Assembly: GCF_000499785.1 (NCBI RefSeq)
Contig: NZ_HG726021.1
Location: 64,717 to 128,716, forward strand
DNA length: 64,000 bases
Source: Bacteroides neonati
GTDB lineage: Bacteria > Bacteroidota > Bacteroidia > Bacteroidales > Bacteroidaceae
Reading direction: 5' to 3'
The translations under genes and the position numbers were made by a program. Of this stretch, positions 53,748 through 62,553 are shown one piece after another (within the stretch, counting starts at the first letter, position 1; the number at the start of each line of letters is the position of its first letter). A model generated the notes under the pieces. The model had not been told where the DNA came from. It searched no databases and saw nothing but the letters and a program-made list of their open reading frames with translations.

Positions 53748-54376
53748 TGCTGTTTGCTATGAAAATAGATAAGAGTTATTTTATTGGCGATTTGAATATT
53801 GAAGGTCTAAATGTAGGTTGTTCTCCTGCTATGACTGGTAATATACTCGATGCACAGTTTGATGGATACATTGAAAGGCACGAGCCTGATTATCTTCTGA
53901 AGATGCTAGGGTGCAGCTTGTTCGTAGATTTGGCCGCTTATTGCGAAATAGATCAAAGAGGATCAGTCTCCGGGTGGAAGCATAAATTAATAGTAGCAAC
54001 AAACGGCATTGCTCCCACACAGGAAGAGGAGTTTACAGAATGGCTTCGAGAAATTGGTAATAGCCACCATGTAATGGATCGTAAGTTTGATGTCCTCTGC
54101 TCTTATTTATTCGATAAGACGCATTCGCCGGTTGCCAACTATATTTATTTTCAGGCGGTAAGACAGAGACACGTAACTATATCTTCGCTTGGTAGTACGG
54201 TGGCTAGTGGCGATGGTAAGTCTGTGTCTCCTAATTACAAGTTATGTCTTGCTTGGAATGCAATGGCAGAGATGAATATCACCTTGCATAGATACTTACT
54301 AGAAAACAGTAGGTTGTACCAGGAGTATGAGCCAAATGCGAATATGCTTAAAACGATTAATATGCTTGGGTTATGA
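53747..54376 (+). CDS. Phage head-tail connector-type protein
   Basis: A 209-residue protein of the kind found after the capsid gene in Bacteroides phages, rich in helices, with the central motif CSYLFDKTHSPVANYIYFQ and C-terminal LCLAWNAMAEMNITLHRYLL. The first ATG (53747) overlaps the previous stop by one base; an ATG at 53759 (MKIDKSYFIGDL) is an alternative. It overlaps the next gene by 4 bp. A neck or adaptor role is inferred from order alone. Confidence 0.55.
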   Translation: MLFAMKIDKSYFIGDLNIEGLNVGCSPAMTGNILDAQFDGYIERHEPDYLLKMLGCSLFVDLAAYCEIDQRGSVSGWKHKLIVATNGIAPTQEEEFTEWLREIGNSHHVMDRKFDVLCSYLFDKTHSPVANYIYFQAVRQRHVTISSLGSTVASGDGKSVSPNYKLCLAWNAMAEMNITLHRYLLENSRLYQEYEPNANMLKTINMLGL

Positions 54377-54909
54377 AACGAAGTTTGCAGGAGGTAATAC
54401 GTGATGTATGCAAATCTACAGCTAAAGAGCTGTCGAATTTGAAAGTTGATGAAATTAACTTCCAGTTTGGAGACAGCGTGTATATAAATACGAAGCTTAT
54501 TGAGATGGCGCAGATACAAATGAATCGATTTCCTCTCATTGGACTGTTTCCATTTGAAGAGCATATAGGCATTTCTGGAATTAAATGTGAAGCGGAACTG
54601 GATCTAATTATCGCTTGTCAAACCGTAGGAGGTTATGATAATTGGCAGCGCCATGATATATCGTTCAACGGCTTTCTACGAATCATCTATGATGAGTTTA
54701 TGAGGCAATTGAAGCAATGTACAGAGCTGGATTTCGGTAATGCTGGAGAAATAGAGCATATCTATAAAGAGAACTACGCGTATGGCAGCCGCGGAGTGAT
54801 GGACTCGGAAAAACGAGATTTACCTGAACTCATTGATGCCATTGAGATAAAGAATATGAAAGTAAAATTAAAATCGATGTGTTATGGAACAAGTGAGAGA
54901 GTGTGGTAG
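54373..54909 (+). CDS. Phage neck/tail-completion-type protein
   Basis: A 178-residue protein I do not recognise (MKRSLQEVIRDVCKSTAKEL at the start; IQMNRFPLIGLFPFEEHIG in the middle; GSRGVMDSEKRDLPELIDAIE near the end). It overlaps both neighbours (4 bp upstream, 26 bp downstream) and lies where head-completion proteins are usual. Confidence 0.5.
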   Translation: MKRSLQEVIRDVCKSTAKELSNLKVDEINFQFGDSVYINTKLIEMAQIQMNRFPLIGLFPFEEHIGISGIKCEAELDLIIACQTVGGYDNWQRHDISFNGFLRIIYDEFMRQLKQCTELDFGNAGEIEHIYKENYAYGSRGVMDSEKRDLPELIDAIEIKNMKVKLKSMCYGTSERVW

Positions 54910-55726
54910 CAATAAGGTAAACACGGGTATTTCCAAGTGCCCGTTGGTGCCGGAGTACATCAAAGCTATTATATTGGCAGAAGTCGGTGTAAAGCTTCCT
55001 GTTGAAATGACATTGGAAAATATGGAAAAGGCTTTCCATGCCGATAGACCTAACCGTATGTATGGCATCAAGGAGATCGTAGAGTATGCCCCCAATGGAG
55101 GTGATGCGCAAACATCAGCCACGGGATATGGCCCAAATGAGGTAACCGGCTATGCTGCATACACAGCGGCATTAACCTTGATGAAGTTTGATGCGGGATT
55201 TCGCGCCAATATCATGCGTCTAAAGGACGTTCACATGCAGGCTTGGTATGTAGACAAGAATGGCATTATTTGGGGAGAGCGTGCAGCAGATGGCACCTGC
55301 AAGGGTATTGATCTTTCCGGACTGTATATCTCCGGGCAAGATTTCCCTGCGAGTGGCACCAAGGCCAACAACGTGATTAACCTGATGTATAATGACGTTG
55401 AGAAAGCTTGGATGAATCCGATGCAGGTTGTGACATCTTTTGATGTGCTATCTGTGGCTGATGGGCTCCGCTTTGTAGATGTGGTGAAAAAGACGGGTTC
55501 GGAGAATGAGTATTGCGTGCTCGATCATTACGACAAACTAAATGTGGGAAAGTACTTTAGTACCGGTTTGGCGGAAGTTGCTTGTTGGAAAGGGGTAACG
55601 GCAGTTGAATATGTTCAAGGATCCGGAACATTTAAGCTCACGCCGAAAGAATCCGCTTCTCCTATGTTGGCAGCACCTTCTGTGTTGCAGGAAAATGGAG
55701 TAACTGGAATTGAGCAATGGGCTTAA
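54884..55726 (+). CDS. Probable major tail protein
   Basis: A 280-residue protein, mostly beta strand by composition, in the position where the tail tube protein is expected (after the neck genes, before the chaperone and tape measure genes). Features: GGDAQTSATGYGPNEVTGYAA near residue 64, DAGFRANIMRLKDVHM and a C-terminal beta region. The tail-tube function is inferred from gene order and size rather than from a recognised family. Confidence 0.55.
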   Translation: MEQVRECGSNKVNTGISKCPLVPEYIKAIILAEVGVKLPVEMTLENMEKAFHADRPNRMYGIKEIVEYAPNGGDAQTSATGYGPNEVTGYAAYTAALTLMKFDAGFRANIMRLKDVHMQAWYVDKNGIIWGERAADGTCKGIDLSGLYISGQDFPASGTKANNVINLMYNDVEKAWMNPMQVVTSFDVLSVADGLRFVDVVKKTGSENEYCVLDHYDKLNVGKYFSTGLAEVACWKGVTAVEYVQGSGTFKLTPKESASPMLAAPSVLQENGVTGIEQWA

Positions 55727-55926
55727 GAATAAATGGAGTATCGTTTAGTGTAGAGCTATGCAGAGGGATGTCAAGAGAGGAATTCATTAAAAAGCACAGC
55801 GGACACTTTGAAGGAATGAATGATGAGGATCGGAATAAAGTTCTTTCAGACACTTACGATAAGATATCTCCACCAAGTAAAAAGAGTGTGAAAAAGATCA
55901 GCGACAATGTAAGTGCTGACGAGTAA
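55717..55926 (+). CDS. Small protein after the tail tube gene
   Basis: A 69-residue protein (MGLRINGVSFSVELCRGMSR at the start), basic-acidic mixed, overlapping the tail-tube gene by 10 bp and followed by a terminator-like hairpin. It could be a tail assembly protein. No family is recognised. Confidence 0.5.
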   Translation: MGLRINGVSFSVELCRGMSREEFIKKHSGHFEGMNDEDRNKVLSDTYDKISPPSKKSVKKISDNVSADE

Positions 55927-55938
55927 TAACCTTTAGCT

Positions 55939-55970
55939 AAGAGGGGTTGGTTGAAAAGCCCTCCCCTCTT
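55939..55970 (+). terminator. Hairpin after the tail-tube module
   Basis: AAGAGGGG (55939-55946) pairs with CCCCTCTT (55963-55970), followed by CTATTTT. It separates the head/tail-tube genes from the distal tail genes. Confidence 0.6.
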
Positions 55971-55981
55971 CTATTTTAAGG

Positions 55982-56509
55982 ATGGGAACTATATTCGATG
56001 TACAGAAGAGTTTAAATCAGATTTCAAGCGGATTCGGTAATATGGTACTAAACGAGGTGTTGCGTGCTGACGTACCAGAGATTATACGTGAACAACTATA
56101 CGCCGGAAAGAATGGTCGAGGAAAGAATTTGAGACCAACGTATGATAACGATCCATTTTTCAAGACTGCAGAAGCCGGTCCATGGAGAAATCGAGCTCAG
56201 GCATACAATAACTGGAAGATGAAAGTACAGCCTCCAAAGATCGGTTCTTTTTTAGGCTTTGCCCCAAGGTCGGCCGAAACCCCGAACTTAATTATCAAGG
56301 GTAATTTCCATGACTCAATATTTGCCATAAAGACGGCAGATGGAATAAATGTTGGGTCTGAGGGATTTTCTCAAAGTGGCGATATAGAACAAAAATACGG
56401 ACAGGTAATTTACGGTTTATCTCCTCAGGCAAAGCGGTACTTGGCGGAGCATAGACTAAAACCGGCTGTAAATGCTTATTTTAAAAAGTATGGTTTGATT
56501 TTGAAATAA
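55982..56509 (+). CDS. Phage tail-region protein (HK97 gp10-like in position)
   Basis: A 175-residue basic protein (MGTIFDVQKSLNQISSGFG at the start, NLRPTYDNDPFFKTAEAGPW in the middle, LSPQAKRYLAEHRLKPAVNA at the end). The size and order fit a tail-completion protein, but the sequence is not recognised. A 15-bp gap leads to the next gene. Confidence 0.45.
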   Translation: MGTIFDVQKSLNQISSGFGNMVLNEVLRADVPEIIREQLYAGKNGRGKNLRPTYDNDPFFKTAEAGPWRNRAQAYNNWKMKVQPPKIGSFLGFAPRSAETPNLIIKGNFHDSIFAIKTADGINVGSEGFSQSGDIEQKYGQVIYGLSPQAKRYLAEHRLKPAVNAYFKKYGLILK

Positions 56510-56524
56510 ATAATAAGTGATAGT

Positions 56525-57292
56525 ATGATAAAATTGTCTGCTTTGTGCCCGATTGTCTTCGGTATGCCTGATTATAGTACAGGTATCAATAGAGAGTATA
56601 TACAGCGATTTGCGAGTAGTGATTCAATTTATATTCAACTTCATGGTGATGCTGGTGAGGTGATTGATGTAGAGGTGGTGGAGTGTAAATCCAATGCAAC
56701 GGCATCTCATCGGGCCAGAGAGTATGCCATGGCTTCGGGAGGGTCTGTATATGAATGCGTGTTGAAGCCCATTGCCGGGATTTACCGAATGAATGTCAAG
56801 TGTAGAGAGGTATGTCTGCAATCGGGATTCGTCGAGATAACAGATGATAAGCGTATGCTGAGACATTTGATGAAGGTAGAATATGGCTTTAGTAAAAATG
56901 GGAACTTATTCAATACCCGGTTCGTGGAAGACGGTGGAGGGCTATATCGTTTCTGTTTTCGTGTAGAGGGCGGTTTTCTAGCAGATAGTGATACCTATGG
57001 ATTGAGTAATGAATTCTTTCGTAATCAGATACAGGAACCTGAGCAGCTCTACCAGTTCCCTTACGTTAAGAGTAGGTTAACGGTTGGTAGTGCCACTGGT
57101 GTTCCCGGGTGGGTTGGAACATTGTTGAATGCGATTCTCTGCTGTGAGGATGTGCTAATTGATGGTGTTCCGTATGTACGTAGCGAGTCAAGCGTCCCGG
57201 AGAGAGTGAAGATTGGCGGCGAACGGTATACACTGTTCCAATACACGGTGGATGTGGAGCGGAAGTTGAACGATAATGTGCTATTGCCATGA
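56525..57292 (+). CDS. Tail-region protein A of a paralogous pair
   Basis: A 255-residue protein of unknown family, beta-rich. It shares a conserved layout with its neighbour at 57289-58068: an N-terminal part of the same plan (residues 1-110, INREYIQRFASSDSIYIQL), the motif EGGFLADSDTYGLSNEFFRN (about 148-167) and a nearly identical C-terminal region (about 173-246, QFPYVKSRLTVGS onward). The first 165 residues have diverged strongly. A 4-bp overlap (ATGA) couples it to the neighbour. Baseplate or tail-tip function is inferred from position. Confidence 0.6.
   Translation: MIKLSALCPIVFGMPDYSTGINREYIQRFASSDSIYIQLHGDAGEVIDVEVVECKSNATASHRAREYAMASGGSVYECVLKPIAGIYRMNVKCREVCLQSGFVEITDDKRMLRHLMKVEYGFSKNGNLFNTRFVEDGGGLYRFCFRVEGGFLADSDTYGLSNEFFRNQIQEPEQLYQFPYVKSRLTVGSATGVPGWVGTLLNAILCCEDVLIDGVPYVRSESSVPERVKIGGERYTLFQYTVDVERKLNDNVLLP
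57043..57262. repeat. 220-bp direct repeat, copy 1
   Basis: This segment of protein A's gene is about 95% identical (11 differences counted by eye) to 57744-57963, offset by 701 bp and in the same reading frame phase of the protein. It starts GCAGCTCTACCAG and ends in GTGGATGTGGAGCGG. Confidence 0.9.
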
Positions 57293-58068
57293 TGGTGCCC
57301 GATGTGCTGTGTCCGTTGAGGTTTTCTACGGAAATTGGAATAACTGACGGATATGTACAGCGGTTTACACAGGGTGATACGATTCGTGTGAGATTTAATG
57401 CCGCATCAAGGAGTGAGGTTGTCGTAGAACTGATTGATACGGTAAGCGGTGGTATTGTGGATCGCTTAACGGTGTCAGAGGCTAGGAATGGCGTGTACGA
57501 GGCAATGGTGCAGCCGCTATCGGGATGTTATAGAGTGATGGCTAGATGCGGAGATTATAGGTTGTATTCGGGGGTGTTTCGGGTGGCAGATGACGAGGAA
57601 GAGCTGAGTCGGTATATTGTTGTAGATTACGGACAGAATGAAAATGAACGCTTTCGTTTTCGTCTAGAGGGCGGTTTTCTTTCAGGTAGTGACACGAATG
57701 GTATTGACAATGAATTCTTCCGCAATGAGCGTGCCGAATTAAAGCAGCTCTATCAGTTCCCTTACGTTAAGAGTAGGTTAACGGTTGGTAGTGCCATGGG
57801 TGTTCCCGGGTGGGTTGGAATATTGTTGAATGCGATTCTCTGCTGTGAGGATGTGCTAATTGATGGTATTCCGTATGTACGTAGCGAGTCAAGCGTCCCG
57901 GAGCAAGTAAAGATTGGTGGCGAACGGTATACACTGTTCCAATACACGGTGGAGGTGGAACGGTATATCGTTCATTTTAACATGGAAATTGAGAATATCC
58001 CGGTGTTAAGAATGATAGATGATAATTTATATAGATTGATATCGAGCAAATTACTTAGAATGGTGTAG
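57289..58068 (+). CDS. Tail-region protein B of a paralogous pair
   Basis: A 259-residue paralogue of protein A. The N-terminal part has the same plan (ITDGYVQRFTQGDTIRVRF) but little identity; EGGFLSGSDTNGIDNEFFRN marks the start of similarity, and the following 73 residues are nearly identical. Its last 27 residues (from YIVHFNMEIENIP) are unique. The ATG shares four bases with the stop of A. The pair could form alternative or joint parts of the tail tip. Confidence 0.6.
   Translation: MMVPDVLCPLRFSTEIGITDGYVQRFTQGDTIRVRFNAASRSEVVVELIDTVSGGIVDRLTVSEARNGVYEAMVQPLSGCYRVMARCGDYRLYSGVFRVADDEEELSRYIVVDYGQNENERFRFRLEGGFLSGSDTNGIDNEFFRNERAELKQLYQFPYVKSRLTVGSAMGVPGWVGILLNAILCCEDVLIDGIPYVRSESSVPEQVKIGGERYTLFQYTVEVERYIVHFNMEIENIPVLRMIDDNLYRLISSKLLRMV
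57744..57963. repeat. 220-bp direct repeat, copy 2
   Basis: The second copy, within protein B's gene. The similarity stops sharply after GTGGAGGTGGAACGG, just before the unique C-terminus. Confidence 0.9.
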
Positions 58069-58111
58069 AAAATCTGTTCTCAGTTATATTTTAAGTGAAA
58101 AGACTTAAGAT

Positions 58112-61100
58112 ATGGCTAATGAAACAAAGATTTCCGAATTAGTAGATAAGAAGGCACTTGATGACCTTAGTTTACTTAATCTGAGGATTAATACGATTGC
58201 CGAGTCGTATAAAAAGACTGTAGCGGAAATTGGTTCCGGTATCAGTATAAAGGTGAATGGTATTCAAGATTACTCCGAAAAATTTCAAAAGCTGACGACG
58301 GCGATTGAAAAAGGAATTGTTGCGGATAAGGCACTCAAGGATGCAAAAAAGGAACAGGAAGCTTTATTAAAAAGGATATCTGACCAGACCAAAGAGAATG
58401 TAAAAGATGCTCTTGAAAAGGTAAAGGCGGATAAAGTAGCTGAACAGGCAGCCTTGGCAGCGGCAAAGGTTGAAACTGAGCGGTTGAAGCAACAGCGGTT
58501 GATGAATCAGGAAAAAAAGCAGCAGCGTGTGACCATTGAAGAAGCTGTCGTAATCATGAAGCAGCAGATAAAGACTGATCGAGAAGCGATAGAGCAAAGC
58601 AGATTACTCCGCGCTGCAAAAAAGGATGTTGACCATACTACAGAAGAAGGTAGAAAGCTTATCATGCAAATGAATGCCGTAATTGATAGGAATACGGAGA
58701 CCTGTCGGCGAAATGCTGATGCAATGGTTAAGCAGAAGATGACTATCGGTGACTACAAGGAACAGGTAAAGGCAGCTATTATCTCGATTCAGAATGGGGA
58801 TCGATCTATGAAGAACTTTGGAATCGTTGCTAAAGGGTTTAGTGGGATTCTTCGCACTCAAGTTTCATCGAGCTTGAATGAGGTAAGTATTGGGATTGGT
58901 TCAATGATCAAGGGAATGATAGGAGCTCAAGGTATTATTGCTGGCATCCAAAGGCTTTACACCGAAATTAGAGAAGGATTTAGAGCAATGATAAGTTTTG
59001 AAGCTGCAAATAGTAGGTTGGCTGCGGTATTAGGAACTACGAAGAAAAACATAAACGATCTAATATCTGATTCCGAAAGGCTGGGTATGACAACTAAATA
59101 CACTGCATCTGAAGTAACTAACCTACAAATTGAACTAGCGAAGCTTGGATTTTCAAAGAAAGAAATCCTTGAATCAACAGAATCAATACTAAAATTCGCA
59201 CAAGCGACTGGTGCGGATCTTCCTGAAGCAGCAGCTTTAGCAGGTGCTGCTATACGTATGTTCGGGGCTAGTACAAAAGAAACTGAACGTTATGTATCAG
59301 CGATGGCTGTTTCTACTGCTAGAACGGCACTTTCTTTCTCATATTTACAAACAGCGATGCCAATAGTTGGGCCGGTAGCCAAAGCGTTTAATTTCCAAAT
59401 AGAAGACACTTTGGCTTTGCTTGGAAAGCTGTCGGACGCCGGATTTGATGCTTCAATGGCTGCAACTGCTACGAGAAATATTCTTCTTAATTTGGCTGAC
59501 GGGTCGGGGAAATTGGCAACAGCATTGGGAGGTCCTGTAAAAACACTACCAGAATTAGTTGATGGACTGATTAGGCTTAAAGAGCAAGGTGTTGATTTGA
59601 ATAGTACTCTTGAAATGACTGATAAGAGAAGTGTTGCTGCTTTTAATGCGTTTTTGACTGCTGCTGATAAGATTGTTCCACTCAGGGAGCAAATAACCGG
59701 TGTAGATGCCGAGCTTAAAGCGATGGCTGATACAATGGGCGATAACGTGGAGGGCGCAACAAAGGGGTTATCATCTGCGTGGGAGGGTTTTATGATAACG
59801 CTTGGCAAAAATACCGGCGCAATAGCTGGTATGATTCGGGAGTTAACGGATTTGGTACATTGGATGAGAGAATCGGTGGCTACGGCTGAGGAACTTGGTG
59901 AAGAGAGACTAGCAGCCGCTAAACGATCTGGAGAAGAAGCGTCGAAGCAAGACAAAGAGTGGGTGAAATCAAAGACAGAAAGCATATTCACCGTTGCAAA
60001 ATTATTAAGGAATCAAGGAGCGGAAGGAACTGAGGCTTTTGAAAAAGCAAGAGAGCAACAATTGAAGGTGCTGGAACGATCACTCGCTCAGGAGGAGGCA
60101 CGGTTAGAGCTATATACAAAAAGAAATCAAAAGCAATGGGCTGAATATAACGACCGAAGTTTTTTAAAACAAGGCATTGGTTTGCAGAAGGCTACCTCCG
60201 CTATGAACAAGGATATCAATGAGTCGTTCGCGCTCATTGAGCAACAGACTGGGTATATCGCCGGGCTTAAGGCGAAAATGGAGCAGGTTAAAGGCATTGC
60301 TAACAAGTATCAGATAGAGGAGGATGGCAAGAACAGTCAACAAATATTAACTGATAAGGAAAAAGCAGCTGCCGAGAAAGCAGCGAAAGAGCGTTTGAAA
60401 ATAGAGGATAACTATCGCCAGTCTGAACTTGCATTGATGGATGAGGGGCTTGAAAAGGAGTTGGCAAAGATTTCTGCCGGGTACGTAAAAAGAATGGCCG
60501 AGATACGGGGGCAAAGTAAAGAAGAGATTGCTACTCGAAAGAACTTGGCAGAGGAGATGAAGCGGGAGGTTGACGCTAAAACTGAATCATACAATCTGGA
60601 TCGTGAGAAAACAGATATCGCCAATCGTGTTGAAGCAGCTAAAAAGGGATCTGAGGAAGAATTGAACTTAAAACTACAGCAGCTTGAACTCAATCGAGAG
60701 GCAGAAATAAATGAAGCTGAAAAAACTGGGCAGGATGTGTTTGCCATTGATGAAAAGTACAAGGCAAAACAAATGGAATTGATTAATAAATATGCTAGCG
60801 AACGAATTAAACGAATGCAGAATGATGCCGCGGTGCAATCCATCATACTTAATCAGCAGTTGCAGGGCGAATTGGATGTATTGACGAATTCATATACTAC
60901 TGGAATCATTGATAAGGAGGAATTCGAGAGAAAAAAGTCAGAAATAGCGGCCAAATACGGTATCAAACAAGCTGAAACAGCTCTGGAATTAGCGAAGCAG
61001 CAATTGTCAATTTCCGGATTATCTGCAGAAGATCAGGAGGATCTTGCTAAGAAATTAGCTGAAGCTGAGATTGCCCTTTCAAATGCTGTTCGGGATGTAG

Positions 61101-61981
61101 AGATTGCCAATGCTGAGAAAACAGCGGATGCTCATAAGGAGAAAATGGAGAAAGTAGCCAACACGATTCAGATGGTTGGTGATCTGCTAAATTCATTTGC
61201 TGATTTGGGTAGTGCCCTGTTTGATCGAAAAATAAATGAGATTGAGGGCGAACAAGACGCTAATACGGAGGCCGGTGAGGCCGAAATTGAGCGGATTGAT
61301 AAGCTTGAACAAAGTGGTGCAATCAAAAAAGAAGAGGCTGAAGCCAGAAAGCGTGCTGCTGCCGATAGAACAGCCGCTAAAGATGCAGAATTGGCGAAGA
61401 AGAAGGCTGAGTTGCAAACAAGGCAGGCAAAAATGGAGAAAGCGAATAACATCGCGCAAATTGTAATGACCACGGCACTTGCCGTAATGAAGCAGTTAGC
61501 TGCCACTCCTCTTCCATTAGGTGCACCAATGGTTGCGATGATCGCGGCTTTGGGTGCTATTCAATTGGCTTCTGTTATCGCTCAACCGATACCGAAGTAC
61601 GCTAAAGGTACGGATAATCATCCTGGTGGACCTGCCATCGTAGGTGATGGTGGGAAGCATGAAGCTGTAGTAGTAGGATCAAGCTATTTCATTACGCCTA
61701 ACACTTCTACCCTACTCGATCTGCCTCGTGGGGCAAAAGTGTTGCCGGATATCGATAAGGAAATAGAGAGTCTAATGGGTATTGCGGTGAAATCGGATGC
61801 TATGATGGCGATGTACAAACCGAAATCTGAAAAGTCAAACCGCGTGGTAGTGAATAATGACTACACGGATTTAAAGAAAGAGGTGCAATCGACCAACAGG
61901 ATATTATCTGCTATGGACAAAAGAGGCAGAAGGTTGAATAACAGACAGGTGTTTAATAATTACGTAAATAGTAAACTATGA
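58112..61981 (+). CDS. Phage tail tape measure protein
   Basis: A 1289-residue tape measure protein that sets tail length, of the TP901 type. Residues 1-230 are coiled coil; the TP901 core is at about 300-560 (ALLGKLSDAGFDASMAATAT, then SAWEGFMITLGK). A long Lys/Glu coiled coil follows (about 620-1130). A hydrophobic stretch lies near 1140-1160 (QLAATPLPLGAPMVAMIAAL), and the C-terminal GPAIVGDGGKHEAVVVGSSY is the usual end motif. A single long tape measure without a sheath gene suggests a non-contractile tail. It overlaps the next gene by 4 bp. Confidence 0.9.
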   Translation: MANETKISELVDKKALDDLSLLNLRINTIAESYKKTVAEIGSGISIKVNGIQDYSEKFQKLTTAIEKGIVADKALKDAKKEQEALLKRISDQTKENVKDALEKVKADKVAEQAALAAAKVETERLKQQRLMNQEKKQQRVTIEEAVVIMKQQIKTDREAIEQSRLLRAAKKDVDHTTEEGRKLIMQMNAVIDRNTETCRRNADAMVKQKMTIGDYKEQVKAAIISIQNGDRSMKNFGIVAKGFSGILRTQVSSSLNEVSIGIGSMIKGMIGAQGIIAGIQRLYTEIREGFRAMISFEAANSRLAAVLGTTKKNINDLISDSERLGMTTKYTASEVTNLQIELAKLGFSKKEILESTESILKFAQATGADLPEAAALAGAAIRMFGASTKETERYVSAMAVSTARTALSFSYLQTAMPIVGPVAKAFNFQIEDTLALLGKLSDAGFDASMAATATRNILLNLADGSGKLATALGGPVKTLPELVDGLIRLKEQGVDLNSTLEMTDKRSVAAFNAFLTAADKIVPLREQITGVDAELKAMADTMGDNVEGATKGLSSAWEGFMITLGKNTGAIAGMIRELTDLVHWMRESVATAEELGEERLAAAKRSGEEASKQDKEWVKSKTESIFTVAKLLRNQGAEGTEAFEKAREQQLKVLERSLAQEEARLELYTKRNQKQWAEYNDRSFLKQGIGLQKATSAMNKDINESFALIEQQTGYIAGLKAKMEQVKGIANKYQIEEDGKNSQQILTDKEKAAAEKAAKERLKIEDNYRQSELALMDEGLEKELAKISAGYVKRMAEIRGQSKEEIATRKNLAEEMKREVDAKTESYNLDREKTDIANRVEAAKKGSEEELNLKLQQLELNREAEINEAEKTGQDVFAIDEKYKAKQMELINKYASERIKRMQNDAAVQSIILNQQLQGELDVLTNSYTTGIIDKEEFERKKSEIAAKYGIKQAETALELAKQQLSISGLSAEDQEDLAKKLAEAEIALSNAVRDVEIANAEKTADAHKEKMEKVANTIQMVGDLLNSFADLGSALFDRKINEIEGEQDANTEAGEAEIERIDKLEQSGAIKKEEAEARKRAAADRTAAKDAELAKKKAELQTRQAKMEKANNIAQIVMTTALAVMKQLAATPLPLGAPMVAMIAALGAIQLASVIAQPIPKYAKGTDNHPGGPAIVGDGGKHEAVVVGSSYFITPNTSTLLDLPRGAKVLPDIDKEIESLMGIAVKSDAMMAMYKPKSEKSNRVVVNNDYTDLKKEVQSTNRILSAMDKRGRRLNNRQVFNNYVNSKL

Positions 61982-62553
61982 TCTATAAATCGCTGGATGA
62001 GATACCTATCGGTAGATTTATCGATGTGTATCTGGGAGATTTTAAGGCATTGACAACAGGCGGTACAACACACGATATGGATGAGTTAAAGAACAAAGCC
62101 ACCGAGTTGATTTATGAATATGCCGGCATCGTTAAAGGACAAAGACAGTTGTTGGAGTTACAGGAAAAAGATGATGTGCTTAACTTACGTGCTAAAGTGT
62201 ATTTATTGAGAATGAGCATCAGCCTTTCCGAGGTTAATGGTTCCGGCCAAGCGGCTAACGATGCTCTTAAATTACTAGGGTACTCTGTTAATGATCTGAC
62301 GTTATCGGTAGATAAGGCCAAGCGAGTGCTTGGAGGATTGGAGTTTCGGTTAGATGCATTGGAGAATACAATTAACAATGAGCAAACCGAAAGAGATAAA
62401 ATAGACCGCGCCTATTTCACTCGCGAAATGGCAATGGTGATGAAGCATAATAAGTTCACATTTAACCCGCAGGAAGTAACGGCGGCGATGTATGCTTATT
62501 GGGTGAAGGATATGATTGATTACTATAATTTAAAGAATAGAGATGCAGAATAG
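61978..62553 (+). CDS. Phage protein after the tape measure gene
   Basis: A 191-residue, mostly helical soluble protein (MIYKSLDEIPIGRFIDVYLG at the start; LSLSEVNGSG-like segment near 75; a coiled coil at about 100-140; FTREMAMVMKHNKFTFNPQE near the end). It is coupled by ATGA to the tape measure gene and overlaps the next gene by 11 bp. Its place fits a distal-tail or baseplate component. No family is recognised. Confidence 0.5.
   Translation: MIYKSLDEIPIGRFIDVYLGDFKALTTGGTTHDMDELKNKATELIYEYAGIVKGQRQLLELQEKDDVLNLRAKVYLLRMSISLSEVNGSGQAANDALKLLGYSVNDLTLSVDKAKRVLGGLEFRLDALENTINNEQTERDKIDRAYFTREMAMVMKHNKFTFNPQEVTAAMYAYWVKDMIDYYNLKNRDAE

Noticed and set aside
59290..59991. A 233-codon minus-strand frame rich in Ser and Ala
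   Set aside because: It lies entirely inside the tape measure gene, opposite strand, with composition explained by the coiled-coil codons.
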